Source of the DNA: an uncultured Eubacteriales bacterium
GTDB lineage: Bacteria > Bacillota > Clostridia > Oscillospirales > Oscillospiraceae
Direction of reading: 5' to 3'
Length of the DNA stretch: 64,000 bases
NCBI GenBank assembly: GCA_934572535.1
Contig: CAKTLJ010000009.1
Location: 1 to 64,000, forward strand
The notes below the pieces were generated by a model that was not told the origin of the DNA, ran no database searches, and was given only the letters and a program-made list of their open reading frames with translations. The position numbers and the translations under genes were made by a program. This document shows, piece after piece, positions 23,660-32,792 of the stretch. Each line of letters begins with the position of its first letter. Within the stretch, counting starts at the first letter, position 1.

Positions 23660-23752
23660 TTAGTAAAAAGGGAGTAGCTGGCACAAAATCGTGCACTCGC
23701 GGCGTCAATACGGGTTCGGCCCCGCTTCGAGTTGAAATGGCGAGACTTTTGC
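23660..23752 (+). ncRNA. yybP-ykoY (manganese) riboswitch, probable
   Basis: The leader opens AAAAAGGGAGTAGC (23666-23679), the signature 5' element of the yybP-ykoY class. A GCAC/GTGC hairpin follows (23681-23694), then GCGTCAATACGGG (about 23702-23713) and GTTGAAATGGCGAGAC near the 3' side (23731-23746), matching the conserved GUCA...GUUGA...GAGAC elements by eye. P1 is formed by AAAAG (23666-23670) with CTTTT (23746-23750). This class binds Mn2+ and is commonly found before P-type ATPases and Mn exporters. The assignment is by pattern; a covariance search was not possible. Confidence 0.75.
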
Positions 23753-23798
23753 GGCAATGGGAGCATTGCAGGCAAAAGGGCTCGTTTTTTTGTTTTTT
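23741..23798 (+). terminator. Riboswitch expression-platform terminator
   Basis: CGAGACTTTTGC (23741-23752) pairs with GCAAAAGGGCTCG (23772-23784) around an inner GCAATG/CATTGC hairpin, followed by TTTTTTTGTTTTTT (23785-23798). Its left arm uses the same CTTTT that closes P1 of the aptamer, so the two folds exclude each other: Mn2+-bound aptamer should mean read-through. Confidence 0.78.
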
Positions 23799-23839
23799 AG
23801 GGCACTCCGACACACGTCCAGAGAAAGGAAGCATTGTCT

Positions 23840-26422
23840 ATGAGCAAAGCAATTTGGCAGCAGACCGGGGCGGACCTGCTCTTCGGTCTGCGCAGCAGCC
23901 CCACCGGCCTGACCGGCCGGGAGGCGGCCCAGCGGCTGGAGCAGTACGGCCCCAACGAACTGCGGGAGGGCGGCAAGAAGAGCACCGCCCGGATCTTCTT
24001 CGAGCAGTTCCTGGATTTTCTGGTCATCATCCTCATCCTCGCCGCCGTGGTCTCTGCCGTCCTGGGGGATGTGGAGAGCATGGTGGTCATCCTGGCGGTC
24101 ATCACCATGAACGCCATCCTGGGCACCGTCCAGACCGTGAAGGCCGAGGCCTCGCTGGACAGCCTGAAGCAGATGTCGGCCCCCACGGCCAAGGTCCTTC
24201 GGGACGGCGGCATCCTCCAGATCCCCGGCCGGGAGGTGGTCCCCGGGGACATCGTCCTGCTGGAAGCCGGGGACGCCGTCTGCGCCGACGGACGCTTGCT
24301 GGAGTGCGCCAGCCTGAAAACCGCCGAGGCCGCCCTCACCGGCGAGAGTCTTCCCGTGGAAAAGACCACCGACGTGATCGAGGGAGACGTGGCCCTGGGC
24401 GACCGGAGGAACCTGGTCTTCTCCGGCTCCTTCGTCACCTATGGCCGGGGCAAGTTCCTGGTCACCGGCACCGGCATGGAGACCGAGATGGGCAAGATCG
24501 CCGCCCTGCTGAAGTCCACCTCGGAGAAAAAGACCCCGCTCCAGGTGAGTCTGGACCAGTTTGGCAAGAAGCTCTCCATCGGGATCCTCATCCTCTGCGC
24601 CCTCATCTTTGCGGTGAGCGTCCTGGTGCAGGGAGAGAGCATCATGAGCGCCTTCCTCTTCGCCGTGGCCCTGGCGGTGGCCGCCATCCCCGAGGCCCTC
24701 AGCTCCATCGTCACCATCGTGCTCTCCTTCGGCACCCGGAAGATGGCCCAGGAAAACGCCGTCATCCGCAAGCTCCAGGCAGTGGAGGGGTTGGGCAGCG
24801 TGTCGGTCATCTGCTCGGACAAGACCGGGACCCTCACCCAGAACCGGATGACCGTCCGCCAGCTCTATGTCAACGGCAAGAGCATCCCCACCGCCGAGGC
24901 CGATTTCAAGGACCCTGCCCAGGAGCCCCTCCTGCGCGCGGCCCTGCTGTGCAGCGATGCCACCATCAACGAGAAGGGGGAGATCGGCGACCCCACCGAG
25001 ACCGCCCTGGTCCGGCTGGGAGAGGACTTCGGCTTCGAGGAGGACGAGGTCCGGGCCAACTGGCCCCGGCTGGGAGAGCTGCCCTTTGACTCCGACCGCA
25101 AGCTCATGTCCACCGTTCACCGCTTCTCCGGGGGCCTGATGCTCCTGACCAAGGGGGCTGTGGACGTGCTGCTGGACCGGACCATCCTGGGGCCTGGGGA
25201 GCGGGAGGAGATCGAGGCGGCCAACCAGGCCTTCTCCGACCAGGGACTCCGGGTGCTGGCCTTTGCCTGCCGCCATCTGGAGCGTCCCGCGGTCACCCTG
25301 GAGGACGAAAAGGACATGCTCTTCCTGGGGCTCATCGCCATGATGGACCCGCCCAGAGAGGAGTCCAAGGCCGCCGTGGCCGACTGCATCGCCGCCGGGA
25401 TCCGGCCGATCATGATCACCGGCGACCACGTGGTCACCGCCTCGGCCATCGCCCGGGAGATCGGCATCCTCACCCCCGGCACCAAGGCCGTGGAGGGGGC
25501 GGTCATCGAGACCATGAGCGACGAGGCCCTTCGCGGCTTCGTCCCCGAGGTGTCGGTCTACGCCCGGGTGTCCCCCGAGCATAAGATCCGCATCGTCCGG
25601 GCCTGGCAGGAGAGAGGCTCTCTGGTGGCCATGACCGGCGACGGGGTCAACGACGCCCCGGCCCTGAAGCAGGCCGACATCGGCGTGGCCATGGGCATCA
25701 CTGGGACCGAGGTGGCCAAGGACGCCGCCGGGATGGTCCTCACCGACGACAACTTTGCCACCATCGTCCAGGCGGTGAAAAACGGCCGCAACGTCTACGC
25801 GAACATTCGCCGGTCCATCCAGTTCCTGCTCTCGGGCAACATGGCCGGGATCCTCACCGTCCTGTACGCCTCCGTCCTGAGCCTGCCCGTGCCGTTTGCG
25901 GCGGTCCACCTGCTGTTTATCAACCTTCTCACCGACTCCCTGCCCGCCATCGCCCTGGGGCTGGAACCCCACACCGACGCGGTCATGCACGAAAAGCCCC
26001 GCCCCCGCAATGAGGGCATCCTGACCCGGGACTTCCTCCTCAACGTGGGCCTGGAGGGCCTGGTCATTGCCGCAGCCACTGTGGCGGCCTTCTACCTGGG
26101 CCTGCGCGAGGGCGGTCACGCCGCGGCCATGACCATGGCCTTCGCCACGCTCTGCCTGTCCCGCCTCTTCCACGGCTTCAACTGCAAGGCGGCGGAGCCT
26201 GTCCTCTTCACCTGGCGCTTCTGGAACAACCCCTCCCTGCTGGGGGCCTTCCTCATCGGCGCGCTGCTCCTGTTTGCCGTGCTGCTGGTCCCGCCGCTGG
26301 CCGGTGTCATGCAGGCCACAGCCCTGCCGCTGCGCCTGCTCCTGTCCATCCCCGGCCTGGCCCTTGCCAGTATGCTGGTCATCCAGCTTCTGAAGGCCAT
26401 CCGCAGGAAGGGTAAGAAGTGA
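23840..26422 (+). CDS. P2-type cation-transporting ATPase (Ca2+/Mn2+ exporter)
   Basis: An 860-residue P-type ATPase of the calcium-type (P2A) class. It shows TALTGES-like [12 protein letters not shown] in the actuator, IPEALSS (about 283-289) in helix M4, the phosphorylation site CSDKTGTLT (Asp327), the hinge TGDGVNDAPALKQADIG and a full set of C-terminal helices. Related enzymes pump Ca2+, but members behind Mn riboswitches (YoaB/MgaA type) export Mn2+; the leader here argues for manganese. The start ATG 23840 has AAAGGAA nine to ten bases upstream. A single-gene unit with its own terminator. Confidence 0.92.
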   Translation: MSKAIWQQTGADLLFGLRSSPTGLTGREAAQRLEQYGPNELREGGKKSTARIFFEQFLDFLVIILILAAVVSAVLGDVESMVVILAVITMNAILGTVQTVKAEASLDSLKQMSAPTAKVLRDGGILQIPGREVVPGDIVLLEAGDAVCADGRLLECASLKTAEAALTGESLPVEKTTDVIEGDVALGDRRNLVFSGSFVTYGRGKFLVTGTGMETEMGKIAALLKSTSEKKTPLQVSLDQFGKKLSIGILILCALIFAVSVLVQGESIMSAFLFAVALAVAAIPEALSSIVTIVLSFGTRKMAQENAVIRKLQAVEGLGSVSVICSDKTGTLTQNRMTVRQLYVNGKSIPTAEADFKDPAQEPLLRAALLCSDATINEKGEIGDPTETALVRLGEDFGFEEDEVRANWPRLGELPFDSDRKLMSTVHRFSGGLMLLTKGAVDVLLDRTILGPGEREEIEAANQAFSDQGLRVLAFACRHLERPAVTLEDEKDMLFLGLIAMMDPPREESKAAVADCIAAGIRPIMITGDHVVTASAIAREIGILTPGTKAVEGAVIETMSDEALRGFVPEVSVYARVSPEHKIRIVRAWQERGSLVAMTGDGVNDAPALKQADIGVAMGITGTEVAKDAAGMVLTDDNFATIVQAVKNGRNVYANIRRSIQFLLSGNMAGILTVLYASVLSLPVPFAAVHLLFINLLTDSLPAIALGLEPHTDAVMHEKPRPRNEGILTRDFLLNVGLEGLVIAAATVAAFYLGLREGGHAAAMTMAFATLCLSRLFHGFNCKAAEPVLFTWRFWNNPSLLGAFLIGALLLFAVLLVPPLAGVMQATALPLRLLLSIPGLALASMLVIQLLKAIRRKGKK

Positions 26423-26427
26423 CCCCA

Positions 26428-26457
26428 AAACCACCTTCGGGAGACCGAAGGTGGTTT
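26428..26457 (+). terminator. Terminator of the P-type ATPase gene
   Basis: AAACCACCTTCGG (26428-26440) and CCGAAGGTGGTTT (26445-26457), a 13-bp perfect stem with GAGA loop. Confidence 0.8.
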
Positions 26458-26696
26458 CTGCTTGTCGAAAAAGGCAGGGTCTTTTCCGACATCGCTGGTT
26501 TTTCTCCATTCCACAAAAAAGACGGCGGAGAGCTTTCGAAAATTGTTGCATAGGATGTGGACGAGCCCATGACTTTCCTGGGCTTCTGTGGTAAAATAAG
26601 CATAACTATATCCTGGCGGCATTGTACTATATTGTAAAACCACGATGTTACATCGTCACCATACCGCACGATCAATTGGGAAAGGAATGTGTCACT

Positions 26697-27530
26697 ATGC
26701 AAGAATTCAAGGGAAGCAGCAACTACGTGGTCTCCTCTGACCTGCTGCGCATCGTCAACATCGCCATGGCTCTGGAGAAGCCCCTGCTCATCAAGGGCGA
26801 GCCCGGCACCGGCAAGACCCAGCTGGCCCAGGCCATCAGCGACGCGCTGGATAAGAAGCTCATCATCTGGAACATCAAGTCCACCACCAAGGCCCAGGAC
26901 GGCCTGTATGTCTACGACACCGTCCAGCGTCTGTACGACAGCCAGTTCGGCGGCGAAGGGGTGGACGACATCAAGAAGTATATCAAGCTGGGCAAGCTGG
27001 GCGAGGCCTTCGCCGCCGACGAGCAGGTCATCCTGCTGATCGACGAGATCGACAAGGCTGACCTGGAGTTCCCCAACGACCTGCTGTGGGAGCTGGACCG
27101 GATGGAGTTCTACATCCCCGAGACCAAGCAGACCGTCAAGGCCAAGCAGCGCCCCATCGTCATCATCACCTCCAACGCCGAGAAGGAGCTGCCCGACGCC
27201 TTCCTGCGCCGCTGCATCTTCCACTACATCTCCTTCCCCAACCAGGCCATGATGACCGACATCGTCCACGCCCACTACGACAACATTGAGGAGAACCTGC
27301 TGGAGATGGCCATGCGGGCCTTCTACCGGGTCCGTGAGCTGCCCACCGTGGCCAAAAAGCCCTCCACCTCCGAGCTGCTGGACTGGCTCCAGGCGCTCCG
27401 CCTGGGCGGTGTGGCCCCCGAGCGGATCGAGGAGGAACTGCCCTACGCCGGGATCCTGCTGAAGAAGACCGAGGACCTCACCGCCGTAAAGAACGCCAAG
27501 ACCCGCGTGAAGAACGGCTACCGCTGGTAA
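26697..27530 (+). CDS. MoxR-type AAA ATPase
   Basis: A 277-residue AAA+ ATPase. Walker A is GEPGTGKT, Walker B is LLIDEIDKAD, and sensor 1 lies in VIITSNAEKELPDAFLRRC. MoxR-class ATPases act as chaperones with a VWA-domain partner, encoded 43 bases downstream. ATG 26697 has AAAGGAA nine bases before it; longer upstream frames lack a ribosome site. Upstream, ATGACT-17-TAAAAT (26569-26597) could be the promoter. The client protein is unknown. Confidence 0.9.
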   Translation: MQEFKGSSNYVVSSDLLRIVNIAMALEKPLLIKGEPGTGKTQLAQAISDALDKKLIIWNIKSTTKAQDGLYVYDTVQRLYDSQFGGEGVDDIKKYIKLGKLGEAFAADEQVILLIDEIDKADLEFPNDLLWELDRMEFYIPETKQTVKAKQRPIVIITSNAEKELPDAFLRRCIFHYISFPNQAMMTDIVHAHYDNIEENLLEMAMRAFYRVRELPTVAKKPSTSELLDWLQALRLGGVAPERIEEELPYAGILLKKTEDLTAVKNAKTRVKNGYRW

Positions 27531-27573
27531 GCCGCCGCGCATGGGAAAACGACGTTAAGAAAGAAGGGACGCC

Positions 27574-28770
27574 GTGTTTACTGATTTATTCTACCTCCTG
27601 CGCGCGCGGGGTCTGAAGGTGTCCATGAACGAATGGCTCGCCCTCATGGAGGCCCTGGAGCGGGGGCTCTGCCGCAACAGCCTCCTGGAGTTCTACTATG
27701 TCAGCCGGGCCATCCTGGTGAAGACCGAGGCCGACTTCGACAAGTTCGACGAGATCTTCCTGGAGTACTTCGACCGTGTCCAGCACATGGAAGATGTTCC
27801 CAACGAGCTCATGGACTGGCTCCACGACCCCAAGAACATGAAGAAATACGACAAGGACGAGGTGGACGCCCGCACCACCTTCGACCTGGAAAAGCTCCGC
27901 CAGATGCTGGAGGAGCGCCTGAAGGAGCAGCACGAGCGCCACGACGGCGGCCAGTACTGGGTGGGCACCGGCGGCACCTCCACCATGGGCCACTCGGGCT
28001 ATGCCGCCACCGGCATCCGGGTGGGCGGTGAGGGTCAGCACCGCCACGCCCTCCAGGTGGCCGGAGAGCGGGAATTCCGGGACTTCCGTGAGGACAACGT
28101 CCTGGACCAGCGCTCCTTCCAGCTGGCCTTCCGCCGCCTGCGGCAGATGACCACCCGCCAGGACGGCCCCATGGACGTGCTCAACCTGGACCGGACCATC
28201 GAGGAGACCTGCAACAACGCCGGTTACCTCCAGCTGGAGTTCGACCGGCCCCGGACCAACGACATCAAGGTCATGGTCCTCTTCGACTCCGGCGGCTCCA
28301 TGACCCCCTATGCCCGCCTGTGCAGCCAGCTCTTCCAGGCGGTCAACAAGGCCAACAACTTCAAGGACCTGAAGATCTACTACTTCCACAACATCTGGTA
28401 CTCCGAGCTCTATACCGACCCCCAGTGCTATTATGACAGCGCGGTCCAGACCCAGTGGGTCATCAACAACCTCAGCCGGGACTACAAGGTCATCGTGGTC
28501 GGCGACGCCTCCATGTCCCCCACCGAGCTGACCTGGGTGGGCGGCAGCAGCTGGTACAGCCGCTACAACAACGAGACCGGCATGGCCTGGCTCAACCGCT
28601 TCCACAGCCGGTTTGAGAAGATGGTGTGGTTCAACCCCATCCCTGAGGCCATGTGGGAATACGACTACGGCTATCAGACCATCGAGATGATCCGAAACAC
28701 CGTGGACATGTATCAGCTCACCGTGGAGGGCCTGGGCCAGGGCCTGAAGAAGCTGGTCTCCGCCCGCTGA
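27574..28770 (+). CDS. VWA domain protein, CoxE-like partner of MoxR
   Basis: A 398-residue protein with a helical N-terminal half (LKVSMNEWLALMEALERG) and a C-terminal von Willebrand A domain. The metal site reads LFDSGGSMTPY, a variant of DxSxS with Gly at the third position, followed by YYFHNIWY and VVGDASMSP. GTG 27574 is the start. It pairs with the MoxR ATPase upstream and ends at a strong terminator. The pair probably remodels or inserts a metal or cofactor in an unknown target. Confidence 0.88.
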   Translation: MFTDLFYLLRARGLKVSMNEWLALMEALERGLCRNSLLEFYYVSRAILVKTEADFDKFDEIFLEYFDRVQHMEDVPNELMDWLHDPKNMKKYDKDEVDARTTFDLEKLRQMLEERLKEQHERHDGGQYWVGTGGTSTMGHSGYAATGIRVGGEGQHRHALQVAGEREFRDFREDNVLDQRSFQLAFRRLRQMTTRQDGPMDVLNLDRTIEETCNNAGYLQLEFDRPRTNDIKVMVLFDSGGSMTPYARLCSQLFQAVNKANNFKDLKIYYFHNIWYSELYTDPQCYYDSAVQTQWVINNLSRDYKVIVVGDASMSPTELTWVGGSSWYSRYNNETGMAWLNRFHSRFEKMVWFNPIPEAMWEYDYGYQTIEMIRNTVDMYQLTVEGLGQGLKKLVSAR

Positions 28771-28780
28771 GAGCGAAAGC

Positions 28781-28810
28781 AAAAAACGACCGGGAGCCCG
28801 GTCGTTTTTT
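28781..28810. terminator. Terminator after the MoxR-VWA operon
   Basis: AAAAAACGACCGGG (28781-28794) and CCCGGTCGTTTTTT (28797-28810) form a 14-bp arm pair; the T-run is built into the right arm. Confidence 0.88.
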
Positions 28811-28845
28811 CTTTGGAAAAAATTTGGGGAATTTTCGGTTTTGCC

Positions 28846-28874
28846 TTTTGGTTTCTTCGGAAATCGCATATAAT
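28846..28874 (+). promoter_or_regulatory. Candidate promoter of ymdB
   Basis: TATAAT at 28869-28874, with a weak TTTTGG -35 17 bases upstream (28846-28851). Confidence 0.5.
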
Positions 28875-28906
28875 AAAAAGATACTATGTTCCCGGGAGGG
28901 ATTTTT

Positions 28907-29692
28907 ATGTTACTGAACGTTCTCGCTGTGGGGGATGTGGCCTCCGAGATCGGGCTGGACTGTCTTCACCATCACCTGCGCGCCTTGAAAAAGCAGAACG
29001 ATGTCCACTTCACCGTGGTCAACGGGGAAAATGCCGCCGGCCTGGGCCTGCTGCCCCGCCATGCCGACGAGATCTTCGATGCCGGGGCGGACGTCATCAC
29101 CCTGGGCAACCACACCTGGGGCAAGCTCCAGATCGCCGACTACCTGGAGGAGAACCCCTACATCCTCCGGCCGGCCAACTACGCCTCCAACCTTCCCGGT
29201 CGGGGCTTCGGCCTCTACGACGGCCCCAAGGGGCTGCGGATCGGCGTGCTGAATCTCATGGGCCGCTTTGAGCTGGACTGCCACCTCTCCTCGCCCTTCC
29301 TCCTGGCCGACCGGGTGCTGAAGGAGGACTTCGCCGACGCCGACGTGGTGCTGGTGGACTTCCACGCCGAGGCCACCAGCGAGAAGGGGGCCATGGGCTG
29401 GTATCTGGACGGCCGGGTCCAGGCGGTGTGGGGGACCCACACCCACGTGCCCACCGCCGACAACCAGGTCCTCCCCAAGGGGACCGGCTTCGTCACCGAC
29501 GTGGGCATGACCGGGCCTGCCCACTCCATCCTGGGGGTGAAGCCGGAGAACTCCATCAGCCGCTTCCTGGGGGGCCTGCCCCGGCGGTACGAGGCCGCCC
29601 AAGGCCCCGGCAAGCTCAACGCCGTCCTCTTCACCATCGACACCGACGCCCACCGCTGCGTCCGCGTCACCCGCTGTGACGTGTTGGACTGA
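28907..29692 (+). CDS. ymdB: YmdB-family metallophosphoesterase
   Basis: A 261-residue two-metal phosphodiesterase (TIGR00282 family). VLAVGDVASEIG supplies the first Asp, VNGENAAG the Asn/Glu pair, ITLGNHTWGK the Asn-His, and WGTHTHVPTADNQVL the metal His residues. Bacillus YmdB hydrolyses cyclic nucleotides and affects biofilm and RNase Y. ATG 28907 is chosen because GGGAGGG lies six bases before it; an in-frame ATG at 28886 precedes that site. In many Firmicutes ymdB follows rny; here rny is about 17 kb away. Cotranscribed with yhaO/yhaN-like genes. Confidence 0.9.
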   Translation: MLLNVLAVGDVASEIGLDCLHHHLRALKKQNDVHFTVVNGENAAGLGLLPRHADEIFDAGADVITLGNHTWGKLQIADYLEENPYILRPANYASNLPGRGFGLYDGPKGLRIGVLNLMGRFELDCHLSSPFLLADRVLKEDFADADVVLVDFHAEATSEKGAMGWYLDGRVQAVWGTHTHVPTADNQVLPKGTGFVTDVGMTGPAHSILGVKPENSISRFLGGLPRRYEAAQGPGKLNAVLFTIDTDAHRCVRVTRCDVLD

Positions 29693-29716
29693 CCCCCGAC
29701 AGAAAGGAGAATACGG

Positions 29717-30814
29717 ATGCTCACCTTTCTTCACGCCGCCGACTTTCACCTGGACTCTCCCTTCCGCGCCCTCTCGCCCGAGCAGGCGGCGGAGCGGCGG
29801 GAGGAGCAGCGGCAGCTGCTGACCCGGCTGGCCGACACCGCCCAGGAGGTCGGGGCCGACCTGATCTTCCTGGCCGGGGACCTCTTTGACGGGCAGCGGG
29901 CCAGACCCGAGACCATGCAGGCCCTCTACCAGGCCCTGGAGGAGCTGGAGGCCGAGGTCTTCCTGGCCCCCGGCAACCACGACCCCTGGTCGGCGGCCTC
30001 CCCCTATGGGAAGCTGGTCTGGCCGGACCACGTACATATCTTCTCCACCCCGGCGCCGCAGCGGGTGGAGCTGTCCCACCTGGGGGCGGTGGTCTACGGC
30101 AGCGCCTTCACCGCCCTCTATCGGATGGACGGTCCCTTGGAGGGCTTCCGGGCCGACGACGAGGGACTCGTCAGGTTCGGCTGCTTCCACGGGGACCTCT
30201 CCACCGCCCACAGCCGGTACGGGCCCATCACCCCCAACCAGATCGCCGCCTCCGGCCTGGACTACCTGGCCCTGGGCCACAGCCACACGGCCAGCGGCCT
30301 GAAAAAAGCCGGGCAGACCTACTATGCCTGGCCGGGCTGCCCCGAGGGGCGGGGCTTCGACGAGACCGGGGACAAGGGAATTTACCTGGGCGAGGTCCAC
30401 CAGGGCCGGGTGAAGCTGGACTTTCTCCCCATGGCCAAGCGCCGCTACCTGAGCCCCAAGCTGGACATCACCGGCCAGGACCCGGGCCAGGCCCTCCAAG
30501 GCCTCATGGTCGGGAGCAACCCCCTGGATATCCTGCGGATCATCCTGGTGGGGGAACGGGACCCGGAGAACGAGCCGGACCTCACTGCGCTCACCGCCCT
30601 GGCCTCCACCTATTTCTACAGCGCCAGCATCCAGGACGAAACGTCCCTGAGCCGGGCTTTGTGGGCGCGGGCCGGGGAGGACACCCTCACGGGGCTCTTC
30701 CTGCGGACGATGCGAAAGCGGCTGGACGAGGCCGCCGCGCAGGAGAAGCCCGGCCTGGAGCGGGCGGTCCGCTTCGGCCTGGCCGCCCTGGAAGGAAGGG
30801 AGGAACCCCGATGA
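29717..30814 (+). CDS. SbcD-like metallophosphoesterase (YhaO type)
   Basis: A 365-residue DNA-repair exonuclease subunit. Metal-binding motifs are FLHAADFHLDSPF, FLAGDLFDG, APGNHDPW, FGCFHGD and LALGHSHT. It pairs with the ATPase encoded next (4-base ATGA overlap), like Mre11 with Rad50. AGAAAGGAG lies eight bases before ATG 29717. Its context and size fit YhaO rather than classic SbcD. Confidence 0.9.
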   Translation: MLTFLHAADFHLDSPFRALSPEQAAERREEQRQLLTRLADTAQEVGADLIFLAGDLFDGQRARPETMQALYQALEELEAEVFLAPGNHDPWSAASPYGKLVWPDHVHIFSTPAPQRVELSHLGAVVYGSAFTALYRMDGPLEGFRADDEGLVRFGCFHGDLSTAHSRYGPITPNQIAASGLDYLALGHSHTASGLKKAGQTYYAWPGCPEGRGFDETGDKGIYLGEVHQGRVKLDFLPMAKRRYLSPKLDITGQDPGQALQGLMVGSNPLDILRIILVGERDPENEPDLTALTALASTYFYSASIQDETSLSRALWARAGEDTLTGLFLRTMRKRLDEAAAQEKPGLERAVRFGLAALEGREEPR

Positions 30815-32691
30815 AACTCTTGCAGCTCACAGCCACCTTCGGCTGTTTGGAAAACGAGACCCTGACCTTCGACCGGGGCTTTACCCTCATCGGCGCGCCC
30901 AACGGGGCGGGCAAGTCTACCTGGTGCGCCTTCCTGCGGACCATGCTCTACGGCCTGGACACCCGCCAGCGGGACAGGAAGGGCGTCCCCGCCGACAAGA
31001 ACCGTTACCGCCCCTGGAGCGGCGCCCCCATGGAGGGCCTCATGGTCTGCCAGCAGGGGGAGAGAACGCTGGAGATCCGCCGGACCTCCGCCGGGGGCGT
31101 CCCCATGGGGGACTTCTCCGCCATCGACCGGGCCACCGGCCTGCCCGCGCCGGAGTTCACCGCCGAGAACGTGGGGGAGACCCTCACCGGGGTCAGCCGG
31201 GAGATCTTTGACCGGTCGGTCTTTCTGCGCCAGACCAACCTGGCCGTCACCCAGAGCCAGGAGCTGGAAAAGCGCATCGCCGCCCTGGTGTCCACCGGCG
31301 AGGAGGATGTCTCCTGGTCCGAGGCCGACGAGCGGCTGCGGACCTGGCAGCGCCGCCGCCGGTACCACAGATCCGGCCTTCTGCCGCAGCTGGAGCAGGA
31401 GGCGCAGGACCTGCTGGATACGCAGAAGCGCACCGCCGACCTGCGCCAAAGCCTGGCGCAGGTCCAGGCCCGGGCGTCCTCCCTCCGCCGCCAGAAGGCG
31501 CATTGGGACAGCCGCCTGGCCCTGGAGACCGACAAGTTCCAGACGGTGAGCCAGCGGCGGTATGCGGAGGCCGCCGCCGCCCTGGACGCCGCCCAGCTCC
31601 GGGTCCAGACCCTCCGGGAGGAGGAGCCAACGCCCCACGGCGACCGCCGGGAGCTGGAGGAGGAGATGGCCGAGGTCCGGGAGGAGCTCAAGGGCCGAAG
31701 GAGGCTGATGACCGGCTTCGTGCTGCTGGTCCTCCTGCTGACCCTGGTCTGCGCCGCCCTGTATGCCATCCCCCACTACATCGAGCCAAACGTGGCGGGA
31801 TTCCCCCTGAGCATTCCCCTGCTGCCCCTCTTCTTTTACGCCGCCGTGGCGGGCGGCCTGTGGCTGCTGGTCCTCCTATTCACCGTGGTGAAGGCCCTCT
31901 GCGACCGCCGCAGCCGGAAGGAGCTGCGCCGCTTCCAGGCGCTGCTGGAGGAGACCCTTCGGGCCGGGGAGGAGCGGGAGCGAGTCTGGCAGGAGGCCCT
32001 GGCCCAGCGGGACCAAGCCCAGAAATACTTCGACGCGGTCAGCCAGCAGGGAGCCGCCGCTCCCTACCTTCCCCCGGAGGCCGAGGCCTGCCGGGAGGCC
32101 CTTCACGCCGCCGAGCAGGAGGCGGCCAACCTCCAGGGCCGGCTGGACGCCCTGGGCGACCCGGTCCTGGTGGACGCCCAGCTGGACAGCGTCCGGGAGC
32201 GCATCGCGGCCCTTCAGGCCGACTACGACGCCTTGGACGTGGCCCTGGACGCCCTTCGGACGGCTGACAGCCAGCTCCACGCCCGCTTTTCGCCCAAGCT
32301 CAGCGACCGGGCCGGAGAATACTTTGCGCGGCTCACCCAGGGGAAGTACACCCAGGTGAACCTCTCCCGGAGCATGGAGGTCACCGTCCGGGAGGGAGAA
32401 AGGCTGGCCGACCAGCCCCTGGCCTATCTGAGCCAGGGGACCGCCGACCAGCTCTACCTGGCCCTGCGGCTGGCTGTGGCCGACCTGGTGCTGCCGGAAC
32501 CGGACCAGGTCCCGCTGGTCCTGGACGATGCCCTCATCACCCTGGACGACGCCCGCCTGGACCTGGCCTTGCAGACGCTCGTGGAGCTGTCCAGGGACCG
32601 CCAGGTGATCCTCTTCACCTGCCAGAGCCGGGAGCTTCGGCGGCTGGAAAACGACCCGGCGGTGCGCGTTGTCGAGCTGGCCGGGGCCTGA
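30811..32691 (+). CDS. SbcC/YhaN-like ATPase
   Basis: A 626-residue AAA/SMC-type ATPase: Walker A GAPNGAGKST (about 29-38), coiled-coil segments around 180-290 and 360-480, and two membrane-like hydrophobic stretches in the middle (LVLLLTLVCAALYAIPHY, LLPLFFYAAVAGGLWLLV), a mark of YhaN/Rad50 relatives in Firmicutes. The signature LSQGTADQLYLALRLAVAD lies near 555, followed by Walker B VPLVLDDALITLD. The ATG start overlaps the previous stop and has GGGAGG eight bases upstream. It is much shorter than SbcC (over 1000 aa). Confidence 0.88.
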   Translation: MKLLQLTATFGCLENETLTFDRGFTLIGAPNGAGKSTWCAFLRTMLYGLDTRQRDRKGVPADKNRYRPWSGAPMEGLMVCQQGERTLEIRRTSAGGVPMGDFSAIDRATGLPAPEFTAENVGETLTGVSREIFDRSVFLRQTNLAVTQSQELEKRIAALVSTGEEDVSWSEADERLRTWQRRRRYHRSGLLPQLEQEAQDLLDTQKRTADLRQSLAQVQARASSLRRQKAHWDSRLALETDKFQTVSQRRYAEAAAALDAAQLRVQTLREEEPTPHGDRRELEEEMAEVREELKGRRRLMTGFVLLVLLLTLVCAALYAIPHYIEPNVAGFPLSIPLLPLFFYAAVAGGLWLLVLLFTVVKALCDRRSRKELRRFQALLEETLRAGEERERVWQEALAQRDQAQKYFDAVSQQGAAAPYLPPEAEACREALHAAEQEAANLQGRLDALGDPVLVDAQLDSVRERIAALQADYDALDVALDALRTADSQLHARFSPKLSDRAGEYFARLTQGKYTQVNLSRSMEVTVREGERLADQPLAYLSQGTADQLYLALRLAVADLVLPEPDQVPLVLDDALITLDDARLDLALQTLVELSRDRQVILFTCQSRELRRLENDPAVRVVELAGA

Positions 32692-32724
32692 GCAGGCTGT
32701 TTTGCATTTTTCGGGTCCCTGCGG

Positions 32725-32753
32725 TTGCCAACCGCCCGAAAGGGTAGTATAAT
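32725..32753 (+). promoter_or_regulatory. Promoter of lepB
   Basis: TTGCCA (32725-32730), 17 bases, TATAAT (32748-32753), 39 bases before the start codon. Confidence 0.8.
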
Positions 32754-32792
32754 ATCGACTTGAACCCAAACGACCCAAAGGAGGTCTTACCC

